Counted from the first letter of the stretch, positions 39,581 to 54,146 are shown. The stretch: DNA of 64,000 nt from Schistocephalus solidus (GCA_017591395.1 WEDG01003363.1:54927-118926), one strand, 5' to 3'. Numbers and translations: made by a program. The notes: generated by a model from the sequence alone, not told the origin.

Positions 39581-41771
39581 AAAACGTACGTGCGCGGACG
39601 TTGACTTCTTGAACGTTTACATAGGCATCATTGCTGAATTGAAACTCGAAATACATCCGGTAACAACTTCATATAGGTTGGAATTTAAACAATGTGCTCG
39701 TTGCAAGTCTGTCAGTGAGCAATCTAAATGTTCCGTTTATGAAATGAAATTGACGATAAGTCAGAGCTCGCAAAGGAAGCCTGCTTGAGGACAGTAGCTG
39801 CATATTTAGATTTTACTCAAGATTTTCAGTGAGGTGTCTTGTTAGAAAAGAATATGAAACAACTTGAGAGAATTCATTAAAATAACGGGATATGTGAAGG
39901 CCATGGGGATTTGTTCTGTTTGTACTGCAGTTCCGACTTAACGTTCTCTCCAACTAACGAACACTTGTGTTGTGGGGCCGAAGAGTAAAATAGCAACCTG
40001 AAAGTGCAACTAACACTCGATCGAACGCCAGAATTCAACAGGAATTTGCAATGCCAGTGGTTTAATCATTGTGAACGCTGTACATTTTAATGACTTGTCC
40101 AGTTGTAATCGTTAAGCTCGAAAATAATTCTACTTGTTAAATTTAATAACTGTGTAGGTTTTGCTGCTAGGCCGTCGGAGTTTTGCTTTATAGCCGTCAC
40201 GATTAGTTAATGCAGTCATTCTCTGGGTTTGGAAGAGGAATCAGTATCGTAGGACCAGGGTAAATAGGTAACCATTGACACTAGAGATGATCTACTCATA
40301 GGAATGATGTTCAATATACCAGCGAATGAGCTCATCAGTGTTGCGAATATAAAAACTAAAATTTTTATAATTTACTACTGATACCCCCGCTACGGAGACT
40401 ATAGTTGATTTTTGTGCGCAGAGCTCCGGTTACTATGGGTTCTATAGTTTTTCACGACAGCTGATGTTGATGCTTCCACGAAGACTACATATGTGTACAT
40501 GAGTGACGCCTTTAGGGGTCTGCAAAACAGCCGGTCATCATTCAGTTCTCAAGCAAGCACTTTATGTTTCGATCATGGTGAAAGGGCGATCCCCGCACCA
40601 TTTCTACCGGTATAATAACATTATATGCTGTGATAAAGATTGAAGTAGGAGTTGGTCATGGAGTTCGCTTTCTCACGTATATGAGACTAAGGACCCGACC
40701 TAAAATATGCAGCAGATATTCACGTTGTACAGATTAAGACTGCGCGCCGTTAGGCTTTCAGCTGTAGGGTCCAGGAACACTTGCATTTTCAACTATTCTG
40801 TACCAAGGGTCCGTTTTTAAGTGAGAAGTCTAGTTGAAATATAAATCACCAAGATCACTGGTTCACGGTTAAGGAGTGCATCATTTTCCGCAGATGCCAT
40901 GGCATTAAGTGGAGTAGTTAATTTCCAGAGTTAATTGAGAGTTCCTACAATGCTAACACAGGCAAGTTCCCAAAAAGCTGTTCAGAATTCTCTGACACTG
41001 ATGTAAAACCTACCCAAAAGACAACGGTGCTACTGAATCATATTAACCGGCGCTTAACAGTCTCTACACCAAAGTATTATCCACCAAATTGATATTATTT
41101 TATAAGGCAGCCGACGCGTCAGCACTAAGCAACCTTGAAGCCTTATCGTTGCTGGTGTACGGCTGGGTATTCGTCAGAACGGAGACTCAGCTGATTCATC
41201 AGCTCACCTTAGCTTGGGTAAATTCCAATAGCAGTCACCTTTGAACGTGTTGAGTAGACATCAGCTACGTTAGCAGATAAATCTGTCATTCTGTATGAAA
41301 ACAGACGTCTAGCTTCAAACTCAGCAAAGAGTAGAAGCCATTTTGTCAGAACGCCTTTCCCTCACACTAGTTGGTCGTTGTGTTACTGTTGTATTGGATT
41401 TCTGGAGGACGGGTTATTTATGATTCTAGATAAGAGTAAAAACAAGCCACTGAAATAACGAAAAGGGAGTGCAACCACTATGCATGTATCGAATGTGGTT
41501 ACATTAAATGTCCGAAATATCCCACTGACTACCGGATGGACTTTACGTATCAGAGAATAAGTTCATGTGAGCATCTAACTGATGGGCGTCCTACTGTAAT
41601 TCGCTCCCTGTAAAAAACAGGTACCGGAATTATGATTTCAGAATCTTTCTTATGTTTTTTTTAATGGTATATGGTTGAATAAAGGTAAGCAAGAATTGCA
41701 GCAGCTAATAGATGCACAGGTCTCATATAGTATATTATTATGACTTATAACTAAGTAAGTCAATTACATAC

Positions 41772-42092
41772 CATCCGGCCTTGTTACGACGACGGGATAC
41801 TCGTAGGCCTTTCCCTGTCCACGGGCATTAACAGCAGCAACAGTTACTTTATAAGCAATGTTTGGCTGTAAGGCGCTGATGGTGGCGGTATAGAGTTGTA
41901 GGGGATCAACTGGGTTGACTAGAACGTTGTGAGAATTGCCTTGACTTGTACCCTCGACAGAGGCCAACGCAGGTGACCATGAGACTTTAAAATGGCGTAC
42001 TTCTGATAGACGCTTTTCCGGCGCCAACCACGTCACCCTGATTGTTTGTGGGTCTAACACTATGATGTCTTTCCCTCTTGGACTATGCGGAA
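41772..42092 (-). CDS. LAR: LAR-type receptor tyrosine phosphatase, exon encoding FN3 domain 5-like
   Basis: Coding exon of a LAR/PTPRF-type receptor protein tyrosine phosphatase, a cell-surface receptor of neurons and epithelia. On the minus strand a pyrimidine-rich acceptor (CCTTTTAG) precedes it and a GTATGT donor follows. It begins and ends in phase 1 and encodes about 106 residues forming one FN3 domain: the B-strand Trp is in RVTWLAP, and the E-F Leu and Tyr are in SALQPNIAYKVTVAAVNARG. The closing VVVTRPD resembles the end of vertebrate LAR FN3-5 (VVTTTGA). Its last base joins the first two bases of the exon at 7965 to give Ala, so the protein reads TRPD-A-PLRPLNLRV. The matching splice phases support one gene. 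Identity rests on recalled family alignments; another FN3 receptor remains possible. Confidence 0.8.
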
Positions 42093-45000
42093 CTAAAAGG
42101 CAAAACAATAGTGTTATACATAACATTGCGATTTAGTTGTTACTTAAATTCGCATAAGTAGCAACGATGAGTAGGCAATAGTGGGATAATAATGACAGTA
42201 TTAGTAATCCTTATTAAGCCTGCTGCAGAATATTTTGAAAGGCAAGCCCAAATGGATCGCAAGGAGGAGTCTTAATCGATCGAAAATGAACAATTCCACT
42301 GAGATATAAAATTTATATGAAGAACAAGATAACGCCTCGAATTTTTTGTAACCAGCGAAAATTTGGAATTGTAAACACCGCATATACACTATTCACACGA
42401 ATTCAGTGAAAGCTTCACCTATAAACGTATGCGGTATATCAATCAAAGTGTTTTCGGTCATGTTGCTCTTGATGGAGCGTGCTGTAACACAAAAAAACAA
42501 ATGTGTATGCACTACACAATCTACAAAATAAAACCACATAAATGAATTGAAAAGGTAACCTTTTGTTTCCTGGTCGTAGTCACCTAGCTAAACCTCAACT
42601 ACGAACTAGGGTGACCCCGCTAAGGCAATCTTAGGAAAAACAACATGTAAAACTGCAAACAAAGTTGTTTATAAAAATTCCTCCGGTTGGAAATGATAGC
42701 AGGTCACGTAAGATGTTAAGAATGTGACGACCTTTCAGGGAAGATGCTCAAATGATGCAATTGTGTCCTTCAATACTGCTTAAAACTAAATGGCAATTGA
42801 GGTTGATAAAATACTGCAGGGAAAGAAAAAATACTCCATAACCATGTACATTGTTATTCAAAAAAACGAATGCCCATCACAGCATTTGAGGGTCTGGAAG
42901 TTGAAACATGGTCATAACCTTTACATACATTTGCTTTTTCTGACCCCTTTATTTATTTATCTTGGCTGATTCATGAGGAAAGTGCCAATTGCGCCTCCAT
43001 ACAGACCATGATGTGGCGGACTTAGAGCGAAAAGGCTTGAACAGATAACTTTGCTTAAGATGCACTTTCACTGATCGTTTTTTCAGATAACATGTGATAG
43101 GATTCAAAAGTTTCAGCACTAATAATAACGCACAACCAACAAGTTAGTCCATCTTCAATCATTCAATTATGTTTTCTAGCAAAATTCAACTCTCAAAGTT
43201 TTCGTTACATCTTTCCTTGTTCATAATTCACGGACTGTCACATTATTACAGATTATTGTACCTTTAATTTCAATAAAATTGCGTACTGTCCCATGTCAGA
43301 GGATAGATTTTTTTCATTAATGTGAAAATTGCATTCTAGATGTGCTTTCTTCTGCATTAAAAATGCAGTACAGCGCTATGGCAAAAGCATTTCCCGTAAA
43401 CTTGGTAATGTTGGAGAGGCTACGATATGAAGTTTAATTTTTGATTTACGAGTTACAACATTGAAACAATTTCATCCCGAATAACAAGTAAACCTTAGCT
43501 TGAGTATCTGTGGTTACGGTAAATCCTCTGTTATTCAATGATCTCACACGACGCTTATGCGCTAGACTACAAGCAGATTTAACCAGTGTAAAAGTGGGAG
43601 AAAGTGTAAAATTTCAAGAAGTCTTCCAAGTCTTTGAAAATTTTCATCCGAAGAATCTATAAATTATCGAAAGAAAGATTAAAACAGACGAAAATGATAA
43701 CAACGAAATATGGGTAAACAATATTGCAGAGATTTTTAGATAAATCAGCCGGAGTGATAAGTTACATGAGCAGCTACGTGCACCGAACAGAACTCATCAA
43801 AGCTTTATTATTTCAAAAAAATGGTGACTGCAGTGTAGGTATTGAACCGCGGTGGGAAGAGCATAAAAAAGAGTGTGAATAATTTACGGTAGATTAACAA
43901 AGAGGATCCAACCGCGTCGCATCAGGGTTTGTTACTTATGGTTTCTTATCGGTAGGCAAAAAAAGATCCTTCTGTCCAAGACTATAAACCATTCTTGAGG
44001 CGAAAAGGTTCCACTAAGTGGTTTGGGTTACGCAAAACAGCTTTGTTAATGAGAGCAATTTGAGAATTAGTTCGCCATTAATAAGGCCAAAAATCTCACT
44101 GATTTTTGAAAAAATAAACAGAAAATTTGGATAAGTTGCGCCTGCACAATCGACAAACTGAAGACTGCTTGATGGTAGATGGTTAAATTTCAATTATTCC
44201 GCTGCATTTCCTTTTGGATCAAATTCATAAGGATGAGCGCAGCAATACAAGTAAGTAAAAGAAGATTACATCTAGCTTTGCCATATGCAACATGATGACG
44301 ACAATCAGCGTTTGCAAACACACGTTATTGAAAACTGGAATAGACAATTAACACGGTAATGGTAGGTTATGTACAGCACCAAGCAAGCCAGAAACCCCAG
44401 TCTCATTTACTGCGGAACTGCTGCTCCTTGAAAAAATTGCATATGATATTATTTTTACTTCTAGACTGTACGAAGTCGATAGTGCGCATCTGTTATAAAA
44501 GCTCCAAGAAGTTGATAGCCATAGAAAATAGTGGATTGAAAGCCCTGAGATGCCCTTATTGCTGCTTTCACACGCACGGTCTTCAGTAAAATCCCGTTTC
44601 TTCGAAATCGGTTTAAAACGTATAATAATTCTGGTGATAAACATTCGCGATTCACAAATATTTCCATTGTCCAGCATAAAGTAAAACAGGAACCTCGGGT
44701 TTCTGGCTTCCGGGCTGCTGTGCATAACCTACCGTGAGTATTTAAACAAAAAAGGAAATAACAATTCTATTTCGATGAAATAGGGGTTTCCGTGGTTTTG
44801 AATTAATAAGCCACTACGCTAGGAAAAATTGTTTGAACAAAATAGGATTATCAATTTATTTGACTTGAATATTCATTCATCTGTTGTACTCAAGAAAAGC
44901 ATATGTGCTTTAGGAAGTAATAGGGACAAGAGCATAATTTTCGTAATGATGAGGTGGGCTTGCAAAACACTGGTCTTTCTTATCTTGGTTCTTTGAGAAG

Positions 45001-48000
45001 GCTGGAGATGAGTTAACAAAATCAACTAAAATATCATTCAAGTTACAGAACGTGCTGTTCATCCAACTGATATTTGGGCGAGGTGCCGCGAGGTCACAGT
45101 AGGGTTAAATCATTTAGGCATAACACCCGCTTTGAAGGACTAGATATCCACCAACTTACAATCGTCAATGTCAAGACTTGCGAAAAACCGCCGTAAAGTA
45201 AAAAATATTTCATAATATTTTTAGTACTTCATACGTCTAAAATGCTGAGATTCACGACTGCAATACCGCAGGTTAATTAAAGTGTTGTGGACCACCAGAA
45301 CATCTCCTTAAGTCTTTCTACCCATAAAAATAATTAAGTGCGGACAATAGCAGGTCAACAAGACAAGGCGAGCGTTGGTTCAGTGACTGAAAATCATGAA
45401 CGGCCCTGTTTTCGCGCAACACGCGCTCGTAACACAATCCTCAATAATCACATTGAAAGGGGGATTTCGGAGGTCATATTAAGTAGAATCCATTGCACTT
45501 TCAGCGTCTGAATGAAAATTCGTCCTCAATTCCGATTTACAACCTTCTTTTGATGCGTTGTGATGACTTGCGAGCGCATTTACCTGTTTATACCGAGGTA
45601 CGCAAACGCTAAACACGAGCTATCTTGACCATACACTCATTTGTCCAATGCGCTAATGAACAACCTGAGCCAAGTTGACCAGGCAAAGGTCCCAATCAAC
45701 CATGTTGTTTGATGTACGACCCCATTCTAGCAAGCGGGCTTTGATACTATGCACCATACCAGCCAAATTAAGGAGAACACAATTTGGTCAGACATGGAAT
45801 ATCTAGGCCTGTAAAAAAACGGAGTAGGGTTTTATCATCAAAACTGCTGTATCGCTACATTGGCGCACTCATACAGCAACCAATCAACCCCATTCCGGGC
45901 ATTTTGTCGTAATTGAGTATTAGGTTCTTTACATTATAACTCATCTAATTCGAAAAGGACAGAAGATTGCGGATGGGAATTTGAAAATAAGTAAATGCAA
46001 GCTTGAATAGTACTTTTGGGAAGAACGGCCAATAAACTTACTAGTAAACTAGCTACCATTCAGTGGTTAATTGATTTTCATCAATATAGGCAAAACATAG
46101 GCCAGCTTAAAACGACAGAATTTATCAGAATGTTGGTACCACTGATCGCAACTTCAACTGCTAACAGCTGTACAGGCAATACCACCGCCCATTCTTTGAC
46201 AATTAATGGGCTGCCGTACATGTGTTCACCGAGAGGCAGCCGCTCAACCTGTGAATGATCAAGCGCATTAAGAGCACTGGTTGACGCTGGAAAAGGTATC
46301 AGCTTCCGGGCACCTGGAGAGGTAGTCGATTTATTCAGTTTCAATGTACGTTGGAAAACACGCAGATGTTTACAACATGTTGATACTCATTGTCTATTGA
46401 CTACAATTATTGTGCTGCGTAACATTATTTTGTAAACACACAAAATCTATCCTGAAAGCATTTACATAACTCAACTGCTGAAAAAACATACATAAAATTT
46501 TCCAAAGTTAAATTATTTTCGCAATTTTGGGAAATGAGTCGAGCAACATTGCAGGTGCTGTCTTACAAAATGGTAATCGGAAATCTAGCATCTATTTTCG
46601 ATTACTAAATATTATTTTAGTACGGTTAAATGCTAATAATCGTGCTACGAAGTAACAATAGGTTTCATTAACGTCAGAAGGGCGGGTTTTAAAAAACCTC
46701 TCTCCATGTGCTTGCAGAAAATAAATTCTGTAAGAATGGCTGCTTAATTAGTAGGCATAACTCCTATTAGATTTTTGTACTTATTATTTGAAACATATTC
46801 AAGGGAAGATATGGATAAAAATGTTTGCTTTTTTAAATATTTTGAGAAAATTCAGTTTTCTTTCAAAGTTATAACTTGAAGAAAGGTTACTTTTGGTTTT
46901 TTTAAAAAAGTTCTAAATTCCCTACTAATATAAGACTCAAACTGCTGTTACACCTGCATTCACGATTTCCATTCTGCAAGCCAAAATTTTCCGTGTACAG
47001 GAAATTTTTTATTTATATATGCTATTTGGAAGACATCGTATAGTGCTTTTACAATTTTTGCAATGCATGAGGCAGATATTGTATACTTTAAAAGCAGCAA
47101 TATGAATGAATATTTCATGGTATATTCAAAAACATATTTTGAAACCAAAAACCACAATACTTTCAAGCTGAGAATGCAGTCGTGATTTCCTACCAAATAA
47201 GTACGAGAACAAGTATTTTTCTGTATGTTTTTATATCAATTATATTTTAATTTATAAATATAAATACGGTAAACCAAATGCATGCGACCTAAGTATTCCG
47301 TTTTACAGAGCGTAGTTTTTGCATGGAGCTGAATAGATGTTCGTAAATGTCACACCCTGTCATGTATATAAAATTTGCATATTGATCATATCAGAAATAA
47401 ATATTTAAACCCTTCTTAGCAACCCTTTCTAATCAAAAAGAGGTTTTAATTCTCGATTATTCTTTCATGAAATAGCACCTTAACTATAGATTAAGTTTAT
47501 TTGACGATTTTCTTTAGTGTTAAGTATTATTGTGGACGTTAATTAATTTAAATTTCATCTAGAATTGTTTTACACTCTCTGGAGCCAAACACTTTGTTTA
47601 AAGAGGATAAAAATGTTTTGGTTACATCCAATAAAGTAGCCGAATAAGCCTCAGAGATTTGCAAAAATAATGTTTTTGAACATAGGTCAGTTGTAACTGA
47701 CGCTATAACGTTTACATACAAAGTCAAGACATAAATCTGACCATAAGTAAAGCGATGTGACGCAAGTTAAAGCAAAATGTTAGACAGAATTGATAAAGGT
47801 CGTAAAGTCGAAAATGACCACTCAAAATTTTGCAGTGAACCATAACAAATATACCTACTGAATATTTATAAGTAAAAACTATTTTATGAGCGTTTTAAAA
47901 ATAAGATGCTTTCTTTGCATTGCAAACAATCCTGTCTAAATAACTCAAGTGCGGGGGTGTAGAGTAAAAGGGTACACAAGTCATTATGAGCAATTTGTTC

Positions 48001-51000
48001 TGTTTTCTAAGTAAATACACTCCAGAAAGTCAGGGAAGTAGGTAACCAGGTGGGACAATTGTAAAGGTAAACACGAATGGATCCTATGGCAGTTGGGACC
48101 ACCCAAAGACAAGTCTCCTTAATAGACCCCACGCGTTTACTTCGCACTCATTAACTAGCAAAAGCAACCGTCATAAAAACTTAAAGTTTCTCTTCATATT
48201 GCTCTCATCTCTTCTCCTTTTCCTCTCGTTTGAATCAACGACTTCAATCCCAGGAATCAGTAGTTGTCCGTAAATTACCTGATTCTACAGAATTATCTTT
48301 CTGTCATTGTGGCATAAAAGTCTTCCAATAGCTATCAAACCCATAATACGTATAGAATAAGAAGCAGGTTCACAAAAAGACTTTCGAAAGAACAAAAAGT
48401 GATCTGGATTTTATGTGATCGGGCGTTGTGAATTTTTATGATCTTCGTAAATGAGAATTTGATTGAAAGGAAATAAAAATGGCGGCAGTTTTGAGACTTT
48501 TGTGAGTGCTATTCGAGTGGCATGTTACCCAATATTTGCTTAAACTTTTCAAAACCTATTGATTCAAAGAGAAAAGAGGTTAATCTTAGAACATTTTCTA
48601 AGCTTTGAGGAATAGCATAATGTACAAGTTGCCTAGATATTTTTATTTAATAGGACATGTAGCTTTTACTTAAGAGTCATTCCTGCAACTAAAGTGATAG
48701 TTAGTTTTATCATGAAAGCGAAGAAAAAAATATATATATTCTACTGTTTCAACTACTATAACTATACAAATATAGAGTTACTACTTATACTCTCCCTTCT
48801 ATTCATACTAATACTACTAATCCGCTCTTTCATAATTAAAGTGAACTAAATTATTCTACTCTCAGATATATACCTAATTCGTGCGAACCAGGATACTTAT
48901 TAGTGACCCTATAACCTTCAATATAAAATACCACACTTAAGGTGGTGCGTGTCTTTACTATTCGCAACACACATTGTTACAAGTTCTGAAACAGTTCACT
49001 TGATCATGACTGATTCTGCAGCAGAAAACCCATATGAGTGAAAGTGACTCTAATGGAAGATGCTGCGTTTAAAATTATCCTACTTAGGTCATCTACGCAA
49101 ACCGTGTTAGGGAAATATTTAAGATATTATTATTGGGTTTAATAACATTAACTTCATTATTGGGCTTGTGTTATTTGATTCACGTTTAAATTGCCACAAC
49201 TAATCGACCTGCCACTATACCTGCAGCAAAAATAGCAAGGTTGGAATCAGCCAGAATCAAAATGAAATGAAATATATGAAATGGGATAGCCTTCAGATAG
49301 CAAAACTGGTTTGCTGCGTTTATAAAATGTCTTTTATCAATAAATAACAAAGTTATCATCCAATTAAAATACTTATTTCTAAATACGCCGGTTGAACCAC
49401 CTGTTGACCTTTCGTTCGCAAACAGAATAACATTCCACGTTGGGTTACTTTCATGTGAATCTTGTGGCGGTTAGATCACAGACAAGTGCTGAAAGGATAA
49501 TCTTCCATATATGGCCATTAAAGCCGTCTTTATAAGATCGTGACTTTTTAAAAGCAGGCAAGAGTTCATGCCTAATCACAGATGACGTGACGTTCGGCTG
49601 ACAATCAATGTTAAAAAAAATGAACAAACACCTTCACCAGATCAGAAGTAATCATTTGTAACAATCATGGCAGCTGAGAATGAGCAGCGTATTTGAAGGG
49701 CAAAGGGGTTTTTCTCCCTTTCCTGATATTTTGTTATTCAACTTGAAACCACCATCAGAAGCATAAAAGGAAAAGGGACAGTGTCACGTAGAGGATTTAG
49801 TCACTACCCAATGGATTTCAAAGTTCCCATATCATTACTCTTGAGTGGCAGACCATATCCACATCGTGGACAGTCTCACGTTGTTTGTCATAGCCACCTA
49901 GCATAGCGATGCCCCGCCACTTCTGTCACTGAACGCTTTCACCCGTGTAATGCTCTGGCACACGCTGTCAGCGAGGCTGCTCATACAGCCCAGTCCAAGT
50001 GTGAAGGTAACGCGAATTGTGGGTGTTCTTACGCTAAATGGTTGGCTCCTGGCCAAACATTCCCAAATGACTCAACCCGGAATCCGGTTAGGTTCCACTT
50101 TTTGTGAGAATTAAGTCTCCAGCAAGCGTGGAGTTGGAGGGAGGTACCTGAGATGTGTCAATTTGGCCGCGGTTGGTAGCATTCCTCCTCATTTTTGATG
50201 CATTTTGGGCCACCCACAATTCCAGTAATCCTATTTCACCGCTGCAGACTCTTCGGCCACAAATACGCCAGGTTCAGTGAACCGCTTCAGTAGCATCATG
50301 CAGTGCCTGTGGGTTGTATGGCTTCCTACTTGGTGGCTTCACGTCCACATTCAAGTGAGGACAGATTGCGAGAGGTTCATGCTGCATGACAAAAAAATGA
50401 TGAAACCTTGACAAGTTTGTCTCTATTGTGGTGTTTCTAAACTTCCCACCACAGGAAGTTTTATGACAACGTCAAGCAATTAATTCAACATTTTCTGAAC
50501 TAAATGGCATGAAGATGGAATCTCACGCTGTCTAAATTTCCGAATTGTCTGAAGCTTTCCTGAATGATTTTCCTGTTCAGCTGTTCTTATAACAAAAAAA
50601 ATGTAGCTGATGTTTAGGAGATATTGCAAAATCTGTATCGTCTGAGAGGTACAAGGGTGTTTTGTGGACGAAAATGCAAGCAATAGGACTGTGGTAACGT
50701 AGAAAATCGGTTCCATAGCTACTATTTATTAATGTGCCTCTGCGTCTTTTCGCTTCTACTTTAGAGGATTGTCACTAGTATGTTATCGAAGTCGGTAGGT
50801 TAACTCTTTTTTTTCTGAAGATCCAGTCTATTTTTTTCAGCTGTAGTTTGGAATCCAATTCTCTACCTGCATCGGCAGTGATATATACTTTGAACCAGAA
50901 CATCAACATACAACGTTCATTTGGTGATTGAATATTTTTTTCAGAGGTGGAAATGATGGACCGATTATTTTAATTCGAAAATAACCAGGTGTGATAGCAA

Positions 51001-54000
51001 AATACCGCGCGATGCTAGTTATGGCTCTCATTCTACCATTCATGTTACAACCGTCCATCATCAGCTATCTGTAATCTTCAGAAGGATTCGAGCATGCGAA
51101 CTGCGTCCTCACCTAAATGACTGACTTGTTCCGATTCTAGGACGTCCTGGGAGGGTGGCTCGAAGGGTGCCTAGCTTTCTGCCGTAAATAAGCCGCAAAA
51201 TTTTGCATAAATCCCACTCCGCTTGATGAAAGTTCTGTGAGCTGAAAACATACTGCCGTTTCGTGAGTTTCCTAAAATGACCAATGGGGCTGAGCAATAC
51301 ATTTGCATCATGCTTACTTTTTACGCCATTAACTCAAAAAATCGTCGTATGCAAATTTTATAGTTTAAACAGTACTTGTTCCAATCAGGAATTGTTTCAC
51401 TATTGGAAACTTTGAGACAAACAGAATCAATCCAAATTCATCTATCGAATGCGCACAGATTGCTGAGTACACTGGAAGTTGAAAAGCAAATGGAAATTTT
51501 ATGCAGATTCATAATAAAACCTGCTATCAGGGCAGTGAGAAATACGTGTAGTCTCTTCTCATGGCTCACACCGTGATCGAAGGGGTTCCTTAGTTAAAAG
51601 GTAATGCACTACAGGAGCTGAAGGCAAACCAATACATTGTTAGGGGGTCTGTGAACAAGGAGCGTTTCACTGTCGTATAAAATAGGACAGAATACCTGCA
51701 GAAAGTAAAAGTCGGTTTGGGGCCCGCCAGTTCAAAGTCACATTGAAAACCAGCTCCTTAAAAAGAAGAGGGTATGGGAAATTGAAATCTTAAATACAAC
51801 ATCACCGATTGACGAACACGTGGCCCAAGAAATTTCCTTTGCAGGATTCTATGGTCTATGAACAGTAAACATTGAGGGTGCCTTTATCCGACTCATCGTC
51901 TTTCTCAAGGGAATTCCAAACTATGGCTTTTTGACGTCTAAAATTTCTAACCACTTATTCCGAGCAACAGCCAGCTCATTAATAAAATGCCTGGGAGACC
52001 TTAAAGGTCGACAAGATTGGTAAGGTTGGCAATATGCGACCCAAACCAGCGAACAAAGGATAGGTCAGCGTGTATTACGCGACCGTATTACATGCAAAGC
52101 CAACCTTTAGTCTATCCATTGTGCTCGTGATGGTTGACATTCTGTGCCCGGTTTGTAGAGCAAAAAGCCGACCGCATTCTAACACCCGTCGAGGGCCCGA
52201 AAAATGTGAGTCAGAGCAGGTATGAATGTCATCATGCATAGTGCTGCATGGTAGTTCACAACCTGGGGCAACATACTACTATACAACCTCACTAACCCGA
52301 CAACTAATGGTTACCCTAACGAAAACGATGGATGAGGTTAGGATAAGGTTGGCGCTTGCCTCTTCTTCACTTAGTCCCACCCATAAACCCCCCCAATACC
52401 ACCTGAAGTTTACTTTTTCCGTAAGTTGGGTCGTATATTACGATCTTGCCGTTAAGTCTGAGGCAAAACTACATCGTGGTATCATTTGATGTCCAAACCA
52501 ATAAGGATAAAACGGAAAATCGTCTCCAACAGGCTCAAATCCTCCAAGTTCTTAAGTTATGTATAAATAGATGGTTAAATTTAAATAGACCAAACACCGA
52601 ACCGGTGAAAAACACAACGGGTTAACCGAGTTCATTACATGCAGATGAGACCGTTTTAGCCACTAGTCTTCCACCACCACTGACCAAAGTTAAAGTTAAT
52701 GTAAATAAAATCTTGGCGTAGCTGAACGAAAGCAGGTGTCGGAATTCAAAGAACATCTCAACACCGTCTTATCAAAGCAGTAAATTCACATTGTGGAATA
52801 AAAAACCCACTGGTCTTTTTTGATATTTTTATCTGTCATTAAGATTGCGGTGATCTCAATCTAAAGTATTCAGGAAGGTTATAAATATGAAGCAACTACC
52901 CAATCAGCCCAAAAAGATATGTTCGTTAGAGCATTATGTCGGCGTGGTGAGACGTATTTCTAGAAAACAACGTTGTCGAACTGAAATTTCTTTACCGAAT
53001 ACTCAGAGCAAATGACTACCACTATCACTTTCTCAACATCTGTATGCGTTAACGAGAACAGAACCCGGATTGCATCGATGCCAAATTGTGGCGAGCGCTC
53101 ACTTACAGGAAGAATGTCACGAAAGCCGTCAGCCGCCTCCATGCACAACTTTGAGTCAGAGTTATATACATATCAGGAGCAACTGACAGGAACCAAGTAA
53201 TGAGCCGAAAGCCACACTGCTAAGACAGAGAGCGGCGGGAGTTTGCTTACCGAATGTACTGTCACTGTTCCATGTCGGATAAATTTGGAGGATATTTCGT
53301 ACGTGGATGAAGGCAAATGTAGCAGTAAAGAGAACGCATACTAGCTCTCAGTTTGTGACTAATTCGAAGGCCCGCGGTCAAACCTTCAACTTTGGTTAAG
53401 CTGGAACCTTCGTGAGCAGTGACAACCGAAGGATCGGTGAGCTGCATGGGTCATTGTTATCCAACGGGCAGTACAGTAACTAGCGCAATAACTTCCTACC
53501 CTAATATTATCTGCCGAACCGCCTGAACAGAGTAATTACACTCGCGAAAGTAGTACGGCTGACAAAAATTTGGATAGATAGCGAGCCCAACTGCTGACTA
53601 CCTATCATTTCGCGAATCACTACTACTGAAGGAATTACGCTGATTAACGGCTAACATGCGGACTGATACGCTATCCCCGCATCAAAAAGAAACCCCGTTC
53701 ATGAAAGCGAATCTGTCAGCTATGGTAGCAAGCGGTTGCATTTGGAATAAGTCCAATAAAACAAGTGTTCATTCTGCATATATGCTGCTTATGTGCCATT
53801 AGCTCTGATAATGGGTTTGAGGAAGAATCCAAAAAATCAGACAAACAAACCTCTTATTTCAGTGATAACATCTCCCGAACTATTTCCTGGAATTTGCCTC
53901 TCTACTTTTATTCTTTATTCGTACTAATATACCGACCCGCCTCTTTTTGCTGCTGAATCAAGGACGATGTCAAGTATTTTCTTGTTCAACGACCGAGAAG

Positions 54001-54100
54001 ACTGGACAGACCCAAGAGGCAAAATCTAGCGATCGTTGATTGTCTAGTTATGGAGTCTCCATCGGCCGGGTGTTTTTGTGGCATACAAATCTACAATTTA
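42093..54100 (-). other. Intron or upstream region of the LAR-type gene, mostly unique sequence
   Basis: Starts at the TTTTAG acceptor preceding the FN3-5 exon. Exons for FN3-1 to FN3-4 and the Ig domains should lie upstream (higher coordinates), but I find no FN3 or Ig signature with splice sites between here and 64000, so this is probably one very long intron. Apart from the MITE-like element at 44.4 kb I recognise nothing. The AT-rich stretch 46.4-49.4 kb is featureless, and 49.9-50.3 kb is somewhat GC-richer without a readable protein. Confidence 0.55.
44361..44733. mobile_element. MITE-like element with 37-bp terminal inverted repeats
   Basis: The left end (44361-44397, GGTAGGTTATGTACAGCACC...GAAACCC) and right end (44697-44733) are complementary at 32 of 37 positions. 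Internal sequence of about 300 bp contains no transposase. Size and long TIRs fit a non-autonomous DNA transposon. I could not find a clear target-site duplication, so the exact ends or the superfamily cannot be given. Confidence 0.65.
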
Positions 54101-54143
54101 TCATTGAGAGTTGCCAGATTTCGAAGGCCAGCAGATACACACA

Positions 54144-54146
<3 letters not shown>

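Larger units (their letters stand above)
7966..41771 (-). other. 33.8-kb intron between FN3-5 and FN3-6 exons
   Basis: Defined by donor GTATGT at 41771 (minus) and acceptor GCTAG at 7966. The flanking codon halves join to Ala in frame. Apart from the repeats listed separately, most of it is AT-rich unique sequence in which I recognise nothing: about 8.0-9.6, 10.3-14.9, 15.1-17.0, 17.2-20.3, 20.7-25.8, 30.1-32.7, 33.0-38.9 and 39.6-41.7 kb. No nested gene with convincing coding signature was seen on either strand. Short exons of alternative isoforms cannot be excluded. Confidence 0.7.

Noticed and set aside
44359..44725. 125-codon minus-strand frame and 76-codon plus-strand frame
   Set aside because: Both fall within the MITE-like element and start in its inverted repeats.
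46081..46344. Possible additional receptor exon on the minus strand (acceptor-like CTCTCCAG before GCCCGG)
   Set aside because: The encoded residues lack FN3 or Ig landmarks and the opposite strand is equally open; no matching donor found.
52960..53447. Two minus-strand open frames (one with SSLTKVEGLTAGLRIS) considered as an FN3 exon for domain 4
   Set aside because: The SLTxVEGLTAG resemblance is short, no B-strand Trp or phase-1 splice pair is present, and the frame ends soon after.
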